Of a DNA stretch of 64,000 bases, positions 35,901-44,222 are shown piece after piece. A program made the translations under genes and the position numbers. The DNA comes from Myxococcus sp. CA023 (GTDB lineage: Bacteria > Myxococcota > Myxococcia > Myxococcales > Myxococcaceae), in the NCBI RefSeq assembly GCF_010998615.1, contig NZ_JAAEAH010000045.1, positions 1 through 64,000 of the forward strand, written 5' to 3'. The notes under the pieces are model-generated. The model did not search any database. It saw only the letters and a list, made by a program, of their open reading frames with translations, and had not been told where the DNA came from. Each line of letters opens with the position of its first letter. Positions within the stretch are counted from its first letter, which is position 1.

Positions 35901-37520
35901 TCAGGCGTCGCCACCCTTGCGGCGGCGGGAGGTCTTGTCCAACGAATCGTCCTTCTCGCTCCCGTCAGTCCCGTTGGCGGCCACGGCCAGGGAATGGGCG
36001 CCCGGGTGCCGGTCCCTCTCCACCTTGTCGGCCTTTTCGTGGACGAGGATGGGGGAGAAGAAGCAGTCCTTCTTCGTGTACTCGTCGAAGGCGAAGGCGA
36101 AACGGTAGCTGGCCGCCGCGCGTTGGTTGCAGTCGGTGCGCTCGCAGAAGCGGCAGGAGATGCCGGACGGAATGGCGTCCTTGCGCAGGTCCGTCGTGGG
36201 CAGGCCGTAGGCCAGGTACTTGGCGTTCTCCGCGTGGGTGCCCAGGCCGATGGAGTACGCGGTGCCCTTGACGATGGAGCCCTCAATCGGCTGGAGCTGC
36301 ACCTTGGCGAAACAGAAATAGGCGGTGCCGTCCGGCATGATGGAGTACTGCCGCGTCAGCTGGGACGGGTTGAGGAAGGCCAGGTGCACGGCCCACTTGG
36401 CGCAGCTGCCGCCGCCGGAGGCGAAGCGGATGCCGGTGCCGCTGTAGCGCTTGGAGATGTTGCCGGCGATGTCCGCGCGCAGGAAGTGGAACGGAAGCCC
36501 GGGGCGCTTCGGGTCCGACAGGTTGCACAGGCGGTGGGCCACCGTCTCGTAGGTGGAGCCGAAGATGCTCGACAGCAGCTCCACGTCGTAGCGCGTGCGC
36601 TGGACCTCCTTGAAGAAGTCCCCGTAGGGCAGCATCAGAGCGCCGGCGAAGTAGTTGGCCAGGTTCACCTTGATGAGCCGCTGCGTCTCGCCATGGCGCA
36701 TGCGGCCCGCGTCCAGCACGCGCTCCAGCAGCTTCTCGCGATCCATCACCAGCAGGCCAATGGACGCGGCAATCTGGAACTTCAGCGGCTGTTCGGTGAG
36801 GAATGGCGACAGCGTCAGCGTCCGCTCCTCCGGGTCCAACCGCCGCACCACGGACGAGCCGGAGGGGGATGGGTCGTCGAAGAGGACGCGGTAGCCGAAG
36901 CGCTCCTCCAGGAGCCGGATGAGCTGACCGCTGGTGAGCTGCCGCTCAAGCCGCACGTCGCGGCGCAGCGCGTCCGCCTGCTCTTCCAGCTCCGGGAAGT
37001 AGTTGCGGTGCTTCTCCAGGAAGTCGCTGACCTCGTCGAAGGGCGAGTAGTCGAAGCGCACGCCGGGCGAGGTGCCGTTGCCCGGGCCGCCCTGGGCGCG
37101 CGTGCGCTCCTCGACGTTGAGCTGTGCCAGCACGTTCTCCAACTGCGTGCGGGTGTTCTTGTAGAGGTTGAAGAGCGCCGCCACCGTGCCCGCGAGCTTC
37201 GGCTCCGCGGAGAGGGACTGGAGCGACTCCGGGTCGATGTCGAGGCTCTTGAGGAGCGGCTCGTCCAGCAGCTTCGCGAGCGCTTCATCCACGCGGCCTT
37301 CGCCCAGCGTGGACATGAACTGCTCGGGGTCCTGGTCGAAGTAGCGCAGGGCCTTCCAGAGCAGGGGGAAGGGCATCACCCGCTTACCCTTCTCGATGAG
37401 GTTCAGGTACGCGGGGGAAACGCCCAGGTCCTTGGCTGCGTCCGCCTGCTTGATGTTCCGTGCAAGGCGCAGTCCCCGAAGCTTCAGGCCCACGTTGGCG
37501 TTCAGTGCGTTGTCGTTCAT
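35901..37520 (-). CDS. XRE-type regulator of the RamB/PrpR (ScfR) family
   Basis: The product has 539 residues. An N-terminal helix-turn-helix (residues 10-70: LKLRGLRLARNIKQADAAKDLGVSPAYLNLIEKGKRVM) is followed by an IrrE-like middle domain and a DUF2083-type C-terminal domain with conserved cysteines (GISCRFCERTDCNQRA). This is the layout of RamB/PrpR, regulators of short-chain acyl-CoA metabolism. The HExxH zinc motif expected in an active IrrE domain is replaced (FQIAASIGLLVMD). The C-terminal Cys cluster may bind a metal or Fe-S cluster, as proposed for PrpR. A palindrome 68 bp upstream is a likely autoregulatory site. It is co-transcribed with the TPR gene. Confidence 0.8.
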   Translation of the reverse strand: MNDNALNANVGLKLRGLRLARNIKQADAAKDLGVSPAYLNLIEKGKRVMPFPLLWKALRYFDQDPEQFMSTLGEGRVDEALAKLLDEPLLKSLDIDPESLQSLSAEPKLAGTVAALFNLYKNTRTQLENVLAQLNVEERTRAQGGPGNGTSPGVRFDYSPFDEVSDFLEKHRNYFPELEEQADALRRDVRLERQLTSGQLIRLLEERFGYRVLFDDPSPSGSSVVRRLDPEERTLTLSPFLTEQPLKFQIAASIGLLVMDREKLLERVLDAGRMRHGETQRLIKVNLANYFAGALMLPYGDFFKEVQRTRYDVELLSSIFGSTYETVAHRLCNLSDPKRPGLPFHFLRADIAGNISKRYSGTGIRFASGGGSCAKWAVHLAFLNPSQLTRQYSIMPDGTAYFCFAKVQLQPIEGSIVKGTAYSIGLGTHAENAKYLAYGLPTTDLRKDAIPSGISCRFCERTDCNQRAAASYRFAFAFDEYTKKDCFFSPILVHEKADKVERDRHPGAHSLAVAANGTDGSEKDDSLDKTSRRRKGGDA

Positions 37521-37588
37521 GGCCGGGTGCGTTGATGCCTTCGGCGATCGCGAATGGCCGCGCGCGCCTCGGGCTCTTTACCCACTCT

Positions 37589-37610
37589 GCAAATCGATTT
37601 ACCGATTTGC
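37589..37610 (-). promoter_or_regulatory. Palindromic operator upstream of the RamB/PrpR-type regulator
   Basis: GCAAATCG (37589-37596), six bases, then CGATTTGC (37603-37610) form a perfect 8-bp inverted repeat; flanking T and A extend it to 9. The half-site TTTGCAA resembles the TTTGCAAA core described for RamB and PrpR. It stands out as A+T-rich in a G+C-rich background and lies upstream of the regulator start. Confidence 0.65.
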
Positions 37611-37993
37611 AATGATCCTTTTCATCCACGAGGACCCCTGTCGGCCCTGCGACGGACCGGTTGGACCGCGGTCGGAACCGGGGTGCCGGGTACATTCAAC
37701 CTCATGAAATCACTTCCCTTTTGGGGCGTGTGGGGAACCTGTCGCCGCTCTCTCCACAGCGCCTTGTCAAGCATTTACTGATGCGCTGCGGCATGGTCGG
37801 GTCGCGTTTCGGTAAAGGGTAAAACGCCGGTTTACAAGAACAGTCCGGGGCTCGGGTGCGATCGAAGGTGGGGACTGAGCGGGGCGCCCGCTGCCAGGGG
37901 ACGATTCACCTCCGGCGCGTCATGGGCGAACCTTCGCCGCGTATGGATGGTGGGCATGGATGGCCGCGAAGGTGGAGCAGGGCACCGCTGCGC
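37611..37993. other. Intergenic stretch with GTAAA/TTTAC repeats
   Basis: No convincing gene. GTAAA boxes occur near 37811-37822, followed by TTTAC near 37830, giving GTAAA-N7-TTTAC. TTTAC also occurs inside the operator to the left. This region should hold the promoter of the rightward peptidase-like lipoprotein gene and part of the leftward promoter. Confidence 0.35.
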
Positions 37994-39409
37994 ATGCGTG
38001 CCCGAGCCGCCGCCGTCATCCTGCTCGGCCTGTCGCTGATGTCGTGTCAGGCGTCGCTGCGCCACCACCCCAGGGAGGATGCAGCGGCGCTGCGCTACAA
38101 CCTCACCTACGTGCGTGAGCCCGAGCACGCGGTGGACGTGGAGGTGGTGCTGGTGCGGGGAACGCCGCGAGAGTTCCTCTTCAGTCAGCCGGGCGCCGTG
38201 ACGACAGTGGTCGCGCACCGGGAGGATGGGGGCGTCCAGACGTTGCCGGTCCAGGAGGGCCGCGTCGTGCTGCCTCGGGGGACGCGCTTCTTGCGCTACC
38301 GCTACGCGCTGGACGCCTCTATTCGCGAGCGCGGCCCGGACTTCTTCCAGGGCTCCGGAGACGGCGATGCGCGGCACGTCGCGGGCCGCGCGTACCTCAT
38401 CCGGCCGCGGGTGGTGAAGCCGGGCCTTCGCGTGGAGCTGTCGCTGGTGGGCACCGATGCATTGCTGCCGTGGCAGCCCGGGGAGAATGGCGTGTACCGG
38501 CTGCGCGGCGAGGACCTGGTGGACTCGGGCTTCCACGGCTTCGGTGGCCGCCGGTGCCAGGTGCGTCTGCCGGACGCGGTGCTGGACGTGGCCATCCTGG
38601 GACACTTCACGCACCTGAGCGACGCGGCCGTCTGCACCTGGTTGGGCAAGGCCGCGGAGGAGGTCCGCACCGTGCGGCGCGCCTTCCCGCATCCGCGAAT
38701 CACCGTGCGGGTCATCCCCGCGCCCGGACACCACGGGCCCAGCGTCTTCGGCATGGTGCGCTGGAGTTCGCCGCCCAGCATCTCCATCAGCGTGGGGCAG
38801 GAGGCGCGGCCGGAGGACTTCGCGCGGGACTGGGTGGCCGTCCACGAGATGCTGCACCTGACCCATCCTGTCTTCGTGCCCCGCGTGCCGTGGCTGTCGG
38901 AGGGGCTGGCCACCTACTACACGGAGGTCGCGCGTGCTCGCTCCGGACGGCAGGACTCGCGGCGCGCCTGGGAGGAGCTGCTGGGCGGCTTCGCTCGGGG
39001 GCTCGAGGGCAATGACACGCGAACCATGCAGGAGGCCGTGTCTCAAGACAGCTTTTCGCTCGCTGTCTATTGGACGGGAGCGCTCTTCGCGTTGCATCTG
39101 GACGTGGAATTGCGCCGTATCACTGGAAACACGCGTGGGCTGGATGACGTGCTGGAGTTGCTCGCGGTTCGCGGTAGTTCCTCGACCTTCGGGGCATTCG
39201 GTGCCGCGGTGGATGCCATCGCGGGACAGCCGCTGTTCAATGCTCTGCTGGAGCGGCACTTGCCGCGGCCTGCTTTTGCAGAGCAGGCCGGTCTGCTAGA
39301 AGCGCTGGGTGTCCAGGAAGGACCCAACGGCGTCTCGCTGGTACCCGCCCGAGACAGTCTGTTGCGTGATTCGGTGGTCGGTCGGCGCAGCCACGGCGAA
39401 ACACCCTGA
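37994..39409 (+). CDS. HExxH metallopeptidase-like lipoprotein
   Basis: The product has 471 residues from the ATG at 37994, which opens a lipoprotein signal (MRARAAAVILLGLSLMSC, Cys18); in-frame ATGs at 37922 and 37943 are possible. The first half is beta-rich (LRYNLTYVREPEHAVDVEVVLV), as in M61 and M1-like peptidases. The second half has the zinc motif HEMLH and, about 19 residues on, WLSEGLATYYTE, whose Glu would be the third ligand (gluzincin pattern). A membrane-anchored peptidase facing the periplasm or surface is likely. The RiPP precursor gene follows 57 bp downstream on the same strand and may share its transcript. Confidence 0.8.
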   Translation: MRARAAAVILLGLSLMSCQASLRHHPREDAAALRYNLTYVREPEHAVDVEVVLVRGTPREFLFSQPGAVTTVVAHREDGGVQTLPVQEGRVVLPRGTRFLRYRYALDASIRERGPDFFQGSGDGDARHVAGRAYLIRPRVVKPGLRVELSLVGTDALLPWQPGENGVYRLRGEDLVDSGFHGFGGRRCQVRLPDAVLDVAILGHFTHLSDAAVCTWLGKAAEEVRTVRRAFPHPRITVRVIPAPGHHGPSVFGMVRWSSPPSISISVGQEARPEDFARDWVAVHEMLHLTHPVFVPRVPWLSEGLATYYTEVARARSGRQDSRRAWEELLGGFARGLEGNDTRTMQEAVSQDSFSLAVYWTGALFALHLDVELRRITGNTRGLDDVLELLAVRGSSSTFGAFGAAVDAIAGQPLFNALLERHLPRPAFAEQAGLLEALGVQEGPNGVSLVPARDSLLRDSVVGRRSHGETP

Positions 39410-39466
39410 ATGCAACCACGACCTCCACACAACACCCCCACGCAGTACCGAAAGGAAGTCTCATCC

Positions 39467-39712
39467 ATGAACGTCAAGGCGCTTGCAGCGGTTGTCGGCA
39501 CCCTGTCCCTGGCCGCGCTGGCCACGGGTTGTGTGACCAAGAAGTCGGCGGAGATGGAGCCCGCCACGGCCGAGGAGACCGGCGCGGAGAGCAGCGGCGC
39601 CACGGAGTCGCAGGAGGCCGCTCCGGCCGCGACCGAGGAGAAGGGCGCCGAGGGCAGCTGTGGCGCCGGCTCGTGCGGCTCCGGCTCCTGCGGCGGCCAG
39701 AAGAAGGAGTAG
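39467..39712 (+). CDS. Precursor of a putative copper-related RiPP: lipoprotein with three GSCG units
   Basis: The product has 81 residues. The ATG at 39467 has AAGGAAG upstream. Residues 1-22 are a lipoprotein signal (LAALATGC, Cys22). A 40-residue Glu/Ala/Thr/Ser linker follows, then the tail EGSCG-AGSCG-SGSCG-G, with Cys65, Cys70 and Cys75 spaced exactly five apart, and QKKE. This is the layout of HvfA/BufA-type precursors, whose EGKCG-like cysteines are turned into oxazolone-thioamides (or related forms) by a DUF692-DUF2063 pair; that pair is encoded directly downstream. Bufferins have been linked to copper buffering. The lipidation signal is unusual and would anchor the product in a membrane. 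The family is inferred from context and motif. Confidence 0.75.
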   Translation: MNVKALAAVVGTLSLAALATGCVTKKSAEMEPATAEETGAESSGATESQEAAPAATEEKGAEGSCGAGSCGSGSCGGQKKE

Positions 39713-39759
39713 TTCCGCCGGACGGAAGTCCCGAGGGCCTGGTGAAGGCCGGGCCCTCG
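39713..39759 (+). terminator. Two hairpins between the precursor and enzyme genes
   Basis: TTCCG-CCGGA-CGGAA (39713-39727) starts at the base after the stop codon. CGAGGGCC (39732-39739) pairs with GGCCCTCG (39752-39759). Such stems after a RiPP precursor gene often let the precursor be made in excess over the enzymes, by partial termination or by protecting the 3' end. Confidence 0.5.
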
Positions 39760-39826
39760 CTGCCGGGCGGTTGAGCAGCGCCACCGCCGCCCGGGTTGTT
39801 TCCCACGCTTCGAGAGGGCTTCTGCC

Positions 39827-40672
39827 GTGGTGACGTACGCACAGCGACATGGGCTGAAGCCGCTGGGCGCGGGCATCGGGCTGCGCAGGAGCTTCTATGC
39901 GGAGCTGCCGCGCACCGAACGGACGCTCGACTGGGTGGAGATCATCCCGGAGAACTTCCTGTCACTGGGTGGGCGCTCGCAGCGCGCGCTGGACGCATGC
40001 ACGGAGCGGTGGCCCGTGTTGCCCCACGGCGTGGGGTTGAACATCGGCGGCCCGGACGCGCTGGACGACGACTATGTCCGGGGACTGGCGGCACTGGTGA
40101 AGCGGGTGGACGCGCCCTTCTTCTCCGACCACCTCTGCTTTTCGCGGCTGGACGGCGTGTACCTGCACGACTTGCTGCCGCTGCCGTTCAGCGAGGCCGC
40201 TGTCGAGCACGTGGTGCCCCGCGTGCGCGAGGTGATGAACCGGGTGGGCCGTCCCTTCCTGCTGGAGAATCCCAGCTACTACGCGCGGATGCCCGGCGGC
40301 ACGTTGCGGGAAGCGGACTTCCTCCGCCACGTCGTGGAGCAGGCGGACTGTGGGCTGTTGCTGGACGTGAACAACGTCTACGTCAACGCGCGCAACCATG
40401 GCTACGACGCGCGGGCCTTCGTGGATGCCCTGCCGCTGGAGCGCGTGGTGCAGATTCACCTGGCCGGCCACACCTGCTACCCGGACGTCATCGTCGACAC
40501 GCATGGCGATCGCGTCTGCGACGACGTGTGGTCGCTCTACCGCTACGTGCTGGCGCGCACCGGCCCGGTGGCGACGCTCATCGAGTGGGACCAGGACCTT
40601 CCTTCACTGGATGCGGTGTTGGACGAGGCGGACGTGGCGCGCGCGTCGCTCCGGGAGGTCGCCGGCCCATGA
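39827..40672 (+). CDS. DUF692 multinuclear iron enzyme (MbnB/BufB/HvfB family)
   Basis: The product has 281 residues from a GTG at 39827 (or 39830). It is a TIM-barrel oxidase that, in studied members, uses two or three irons and O2 to convert peptide cysteines. All expected ligand motifs are present: His67 (PHGVG), His102 (SDHLCF), Glu147 (LENPS), Asp180 and Asn182/183 (LLLDVNNVYVN), His211 and His215 (IHLAGH), Asp224 and His226 (VDTHGD) and Glu253 (IEWD). It overlaps the DUF2063 gene by four bases (ATGA), so translation is coupled. Substrate assignment to the upstream GSCG lipoprotein rests on adjacency. Confidence 0.9.
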   Translation: MVTYAQRHGLKPLGAGIGLRRSFYAELPRTERTLDWVEIIPENFLSLGGRSQRALDACTERWPVLPHGVGLNIGGPDALDDDYVRGLAALVKRVDAPFFSDHLCFSRLDGVYLHDLLPLPFSEAAVEHVVPRVREVMNRVGRPFLLENPSYYARMPGGTLREADFLRHVVEQADCGLLLDVNNVYVNARNHGYDARAFVDALPLERVVQIHLAGHTCYPDVIVDTHGDRVCDDVWSLYRYVLARTGPVATLIEWDQDLPSLDAVLDEADVARASLREVAGP

Positions 40673-41406
40673 AGCCGTCCCTGCGCGACTTCTTCGACAG
40701 CATGGGGGACTACCTCGCGGAGCCCGGCCCGGAGTCGCTGGCCGCGTTGTACGCGAGGCACCCGGGGTGGGAGGCGCCGCGCGAGCGGGTGTCGCTCTAC
40801 GGCGGCTTCGTGCTCGGCCATGTGCGCTCCGCGCTGGACAAGGTCTTTCCGTTGACGCGCCAGGCCCTGGGGCAGGACGCATGGGACGACCTGGTGGTGG
40901 CCTTCACGCGGACGCGGCCCTCTCGGCACCATGAGCTCAACCACCTGTGCGAGGGCTTTCCCGCGTTCCTCGCGGACGCGGCGGCCTCGCGGAGGTTGGC
41001 GTCCTTCGTGCCCGCGCTGGCCCGCTTCGAGTGGACCGACTTCGCGGTGTTCGCGTCCCTGGAGCCTTCGCCCGAACGCGTGGAGCGGCTGACGGCCAAT
41101 CCCACCCTGGTGGTGCTGGAGCACGACTTCCACCTATGCGCGTACGTGCGGGCCCGAGGCGCCGCGACGTCACCGGAGGCAGGCGCGGAGCTGGCGCTGC
41201 TGTGGCGCCACCCGGAGCAGTTGAAGACGCTCTACATGGCCGCCACGCCACCGGCGCTGCTGGTGTTGAAGATGGCGGTGGAAGGGCTGGCCCTGGCGGA
41301 CGTGGTGGCGGCCACGGGCATGGTGGAAGCCGACCTGCACGCGACGGTGACGCGCTTCGGCCGCGACGGACTGGTGCTTGTCCCGGACGGCAGCGACGGG
41401 GGATGA
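40669..41406 (+). CDS. DUF2063 partner protein (HvfC/BufC-like)
   Basis: The product has 245 residues. DUF2063 proteins pair with DUF692 enzymes and, like MbnC, are thought to bind and present the precursor. The N-terminal helical domain (LRDFFDSMGDYL, YGGFVLGHVRSALDKVFPLTRQALG, FTRTRPSRHHELNHLCEGFPAFL) and the smaller alpha/beta C-terminal part match the family. No DoxX-type membrane gene, often present in such operons, follows. The next gene is convergent, so the cluster ends here. Confidence 0.88.
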   Translation: MKPSLRDFFDSMGDYLAEPGPESLAALYARHPGWEAPRERVSLYGGFVLGHVRSALDKVFPLTRQALGQDAWDDLVVAFTRTRPSRHHELNHLCEGFPAFLADAAASRRLASFVPALARFEWTDFAVFASLEPSPERVERLTANPTLVVLEHDFHLCAYVRARGAATSPEAGAELALLWRHPEQLKTLYMAATPPALLVLKMAVEGLALADVVAATGMVEADLHATVTRFGRDGLVLVPDGSDGG

Positions 41407-41428
41407 AGGGCCCTCGCTGTCTGGGCGC

Positions 41429-44218
41429 TCAGTGCCAGGGGTACGTCACCAGGCCTCGCGCCGTGCCCACGTAGCGAGGTCCTCCCGGAGCCACCAGCAG
41501 GGCGCTCACGTCCGGGGCCGGCAAGCCCTCTTCCGTTCCGAAGTGGGTGGCGATGTCTGCTGACACGTCATAACGCACCAGCCCGTTCTTCGTGCCGGCC
41601 CAGAGGATGTCCCGGGTGCGCGCGTCCGCGGCCTGCCGTTCGAAGTGGAGCGTGCGAATCTCCTCGTCCTGCAGTCTCCAGGGCGCGTCGCGCAGCGCGG
41701 GACCGGGCTGTCCCAGCGCGCTGAAGCCCTTCCTCGTGCCGGCGAACACCTGGCCCTCCGGCCCCACGGCCACGGAGAGGACGTCGTCATCGGGGATGGC
41801 CGGCGGAGCGTGAAGCCGCACCGAGACTTCGGCGAGCCCGGGCTCGAAGTCGTCGTTCGCCCAGATGGTGATTTCCGCCAGGCCGCCCGATGTGGCCGCC
41901 CAGGCCGTCACGCGTTCCGGGCTGGAGTCCGGGGAGATGGCGAGCTGGCGCACCTCAAGTCCCTCCAGCAGGCGGCGGCCTCCCACGGTGCCCGCGCGTC
42001 CTCCGGAGGCGGGGTCGCTCGCGCGTGTGAGGACCAGGCCCCGGCGGGTGCCCAGCAGCAGCACGTCCGGGGATTCCCATGCGGCCACCGCGGTCACCGC
42101 CGCGCCCGTGGACCCCAGCATGGCGCCCGTGTGTCGCGTGCAGGTGCGCTGGATACACCGGAGCACGCCGCCGCCGTCGGTGCCCACGAAGAGCACGTCG
42201 TCGCCTCCACCTTGAAACGCATGGAGCGACAGGGCCGGGGCGTCCACGTCCAGTAACACCGTGGAGGCGCGCTCCGCATACACCCGAGGGGAGGCACCAT
42301 CGGCGTAGCGGAGCCCGTCCGGGGTGAGTGCGAGGGCCACCACGGGCCGCTGCGCGTCCGGAACGTCCTCCATCAACCGCGCGCGTCCCAGCGGCAGCAC
42401 CGTGAAGGACGTCGCCGCGCGGCTCACCGCGCCGTCCTGGTCGGTGGCGGCCAGCACCGTCGTGTGGCGACCGACGAGGGGAAAGGCGAGGGTGGCGGTG
42501 GGCAGCGGCAGCGCGACCGTCAAGAAGCTCCCCGCCAGGTTGTCCAGCCACGCCAACTCCGCGATGTGGCCCTGAGGGGCCGCGGGCCTCGCGAAGCCGG
42601 TGAGGACCACGGGTTGCCCCTCCAGGCATGGGCCTCTGCCGCAATCCAGCGGTCCTTGCATCACGCTCTCCACCCGCACGTCGGGCGCGCCATTCACGGT
42701 GACGGCCACGGCCGCCGCGCAGGCGAGTCCCCACGGGTCCGTCGCGGTGAGCGTCAGCACGTGGTGGCCGGGCGTGGACAGGCGGACGGTGTGCGTGTTC
42801 GGACCCTGGGCCAGCGCGCCGTCCCGCGAGGACACCCACGTGTAGCGCAGGCCCGTCCGCGCATCCTCCGCGTCCGACGCCGAACCCGTGAGCGTCTGGG
42901 GCACACCCGCGTTCACCACCGCGTCCGGAAGCGGTGCCTGGATGGAGCAGCCCGTGGGCGGCGTGTTGATGATGGCGCGCACCGGCCGTTCCACGCAGCC
43001 GCGCAACGCGGTGTCTTCTGGGTCCACGGCGCACGCGGACAACACCTGCGCACCGGCCACGGACAGCACGGCGCTCACGGCTTCACCCGTGCCCAGGGGC
43101 GTGGGCTCGGCGCTGGCGGTCCAGATGGGCTCCACCGGTTGCTCCGTCTCCGGGTCCACGCAGCGGGCCCGCAGCCGGCTGGGGACGCCCACGAGCAGGC
43201 GTGGATTCTCGGTCGTGGGGAGCTCCAACTCGCACCGGGGCGGAAGGTTGGTGACCAGCCGCACCTGCACGCTGTCCAAGGCGGTGTTGCCGCGCCCATC
43301 CACCACCCGCGCCCTCACCGTGTAGACGCCGGGCGTGGTGAAGGCGTGTGTCAGGGCCGGGCCTCGGCCCAGCGGATGCCCGGAGGGCGCCAGGCTCCAC
43401 TCCACCGCGCCGTCCAGGTTGCCCGTGCCTCCCTCGGCGTGGAAGTCCTGGGCGGTGGCCGCGAAGCGGACGGAGGCGCCGTGGGGCGGGGCCTCGCCTT
43501 GCTTCACGAAGATCTCCGCGGGCTCGGGCCGGAGGATGCGCACGCTGGGGGCGCGCGTGGCGCGGACGGTGACGCGCACTTCGGCGGTGGCGGAGGCCTT
43601 CGTGGCGGAGTCCTCCGCGGTGCAGCGGAGGGTGTCCTCGCCGGCCACGGACAATGTCGCCCGCGCCACGTCGCCGGCAGGCAGCGGCCCGGACAGCGCG
43701 GACGTCCACTGCACCGCGCGCCCCTGGAGCCGCACGCCACGCTCCGTCATCGCCATGCACTCCAGGCCCAGCTCCTCGCCGAGGTTGAAGGTGCTGCCCG
43801 GCGCGGGGCGCAGCACGGTGGCCACGGGAGCACCCCGCGCGAGGACGTTCAGGTGGAGTGACGCGCTCGCGGCCAGTCCACCGGCGTCCACCACCGAGGC
43901 GGTCAGCCGCTGCTCTCCTGGTTCGCGGAAGGCGAGGGTGGCGCGCGCGCCGCGGGCCAGTTGCCCTTCGATGGAGGACACCCACAGCACGTTGGCGCCC
44001 AACGCTGCGCCTTCCTCTTCATCTTCGACGGTGGCCGCGAACTCCACGGCCTGGCCCACGCGCAGCGGGATGATGTCCAGGGTGGGGCTGACTTCGAGCC
44101 GGGGAGGCGTGTTGTGAGTCGTTGACGGAGGGCGGGGGGCTGGCTCACAGCCCCACAACGTGGCGGCGTACAGGGGGACCAGGACGAGGCGGAGCCGAGG
44201 GGGGCCTTGGCTCGCCAC
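41429..44218 (-). CDS. Ig-like plus beta-propeller lipoprotein
   Basis: The product has 929 residues from a GTG at 44218, chosen because it opens a signal (LRLVLVPLYAATLWGC, Cys24) and lies four bases after the preceding gene's stop. Residues 30-600 are PKD/Ig-like beta domains (repeated APSVRILRP, GxHVLTLTATDPWG, CAVDPEDTALRGC patterns). Residues 640-929 are propeller-type blades (DVLFVGTDGGGVLRC, DVLLLGTRRGLVLTRA, DILWAGTKNGLVRYDV, RYVGTARGLVTYPW), like those of hybrid-sensor two-component propellers. It is the last gene of the ECF-sigma operon and is likely surface-exposed. No catalytic motif is seen. Confidence 0.75.
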   Translation of the reverse strand: MASQGPPRLRLVLVPLYAATLWGCEPAPRPPSTTHNTPPRLEVSPTLDIIPLRVGQAVEFAATVEDEEEGAALGANVLWVSSIEGQLARGARATLAFREPGEQRLTASVVDAGGLAASASLHLNVLARGAPVATVLRPAPGSTFNLGEELGLECMAMTERGVRLQGRAVQWTSALSGPLPAGDVARATLSVAGEDTLRCTAEDSATKASATAEVRVTVRATRAPSVRILRPEPAEIFVKQGEAPPHGASVRFAATAQDFHAEGGTGNLDGAVEWSLAPSGHPLGRGPALTHAFTTPGVYTVRARVVDGRGNTALDSVQVRLVTNLPPRCELELPTTENPRLLVGVPSRLRARCVDPETEQPVEPIWTASAEPTPLGTGEAVSAVLSVAGAQVLSACAVDPEDTALRGCVERPVRAIINTPPTGCSIQAPLPDAVVNAGVPQTLTGSASDAEDARTGLRYTWVSSRDGALAQGPNTHTVRLSTPGHHVLTLTATDPWGLACAAAVAVTVNGAPDVRVESVMQGPLDCGRGPCLEGQPVVLTGFARPAAPQGHIAELAWLDNLAGSFLTVALPLPTATLAFPLVGRHTTVLAATDQDGAVSRAATSFTVLPLGRARLMEDVPDAQRPVVALALTPDGLRYADGASPRVYAERASTVLLDVDAPALSLHAFQGGGDDVLFVGTDGGGVLRCIQRTCTRHTGAMLGSTGAAVTAVAAWESPDVLLLGTRRGLVLTRASDPASGGRAGTVGGRRLLEGLEVRQLAISPDSSPERVTAWAATSGGLAEITIWANDDFEPGLAEVSVRLHAPPAIPDDDVLSVAVGPEGQVFAGTRKGFSALGQPGPALRDAPWRLQDEEIRTLHFERQAADARTRDILWAGTKNGLVRYDVSADIATHFGTEEGLPAPDVSALLVAPGGPRYVGTARGLVTYPWH

Positions 44219-44222
44219 GGGG

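Noticed and set aside
39796-40668. Extension of the DUF2063 frame back over the DUF692 gene
   Set aside because: That part is the out-of-frame shadow of the DUF692 gene; the DUF2063 family start is at 40669.
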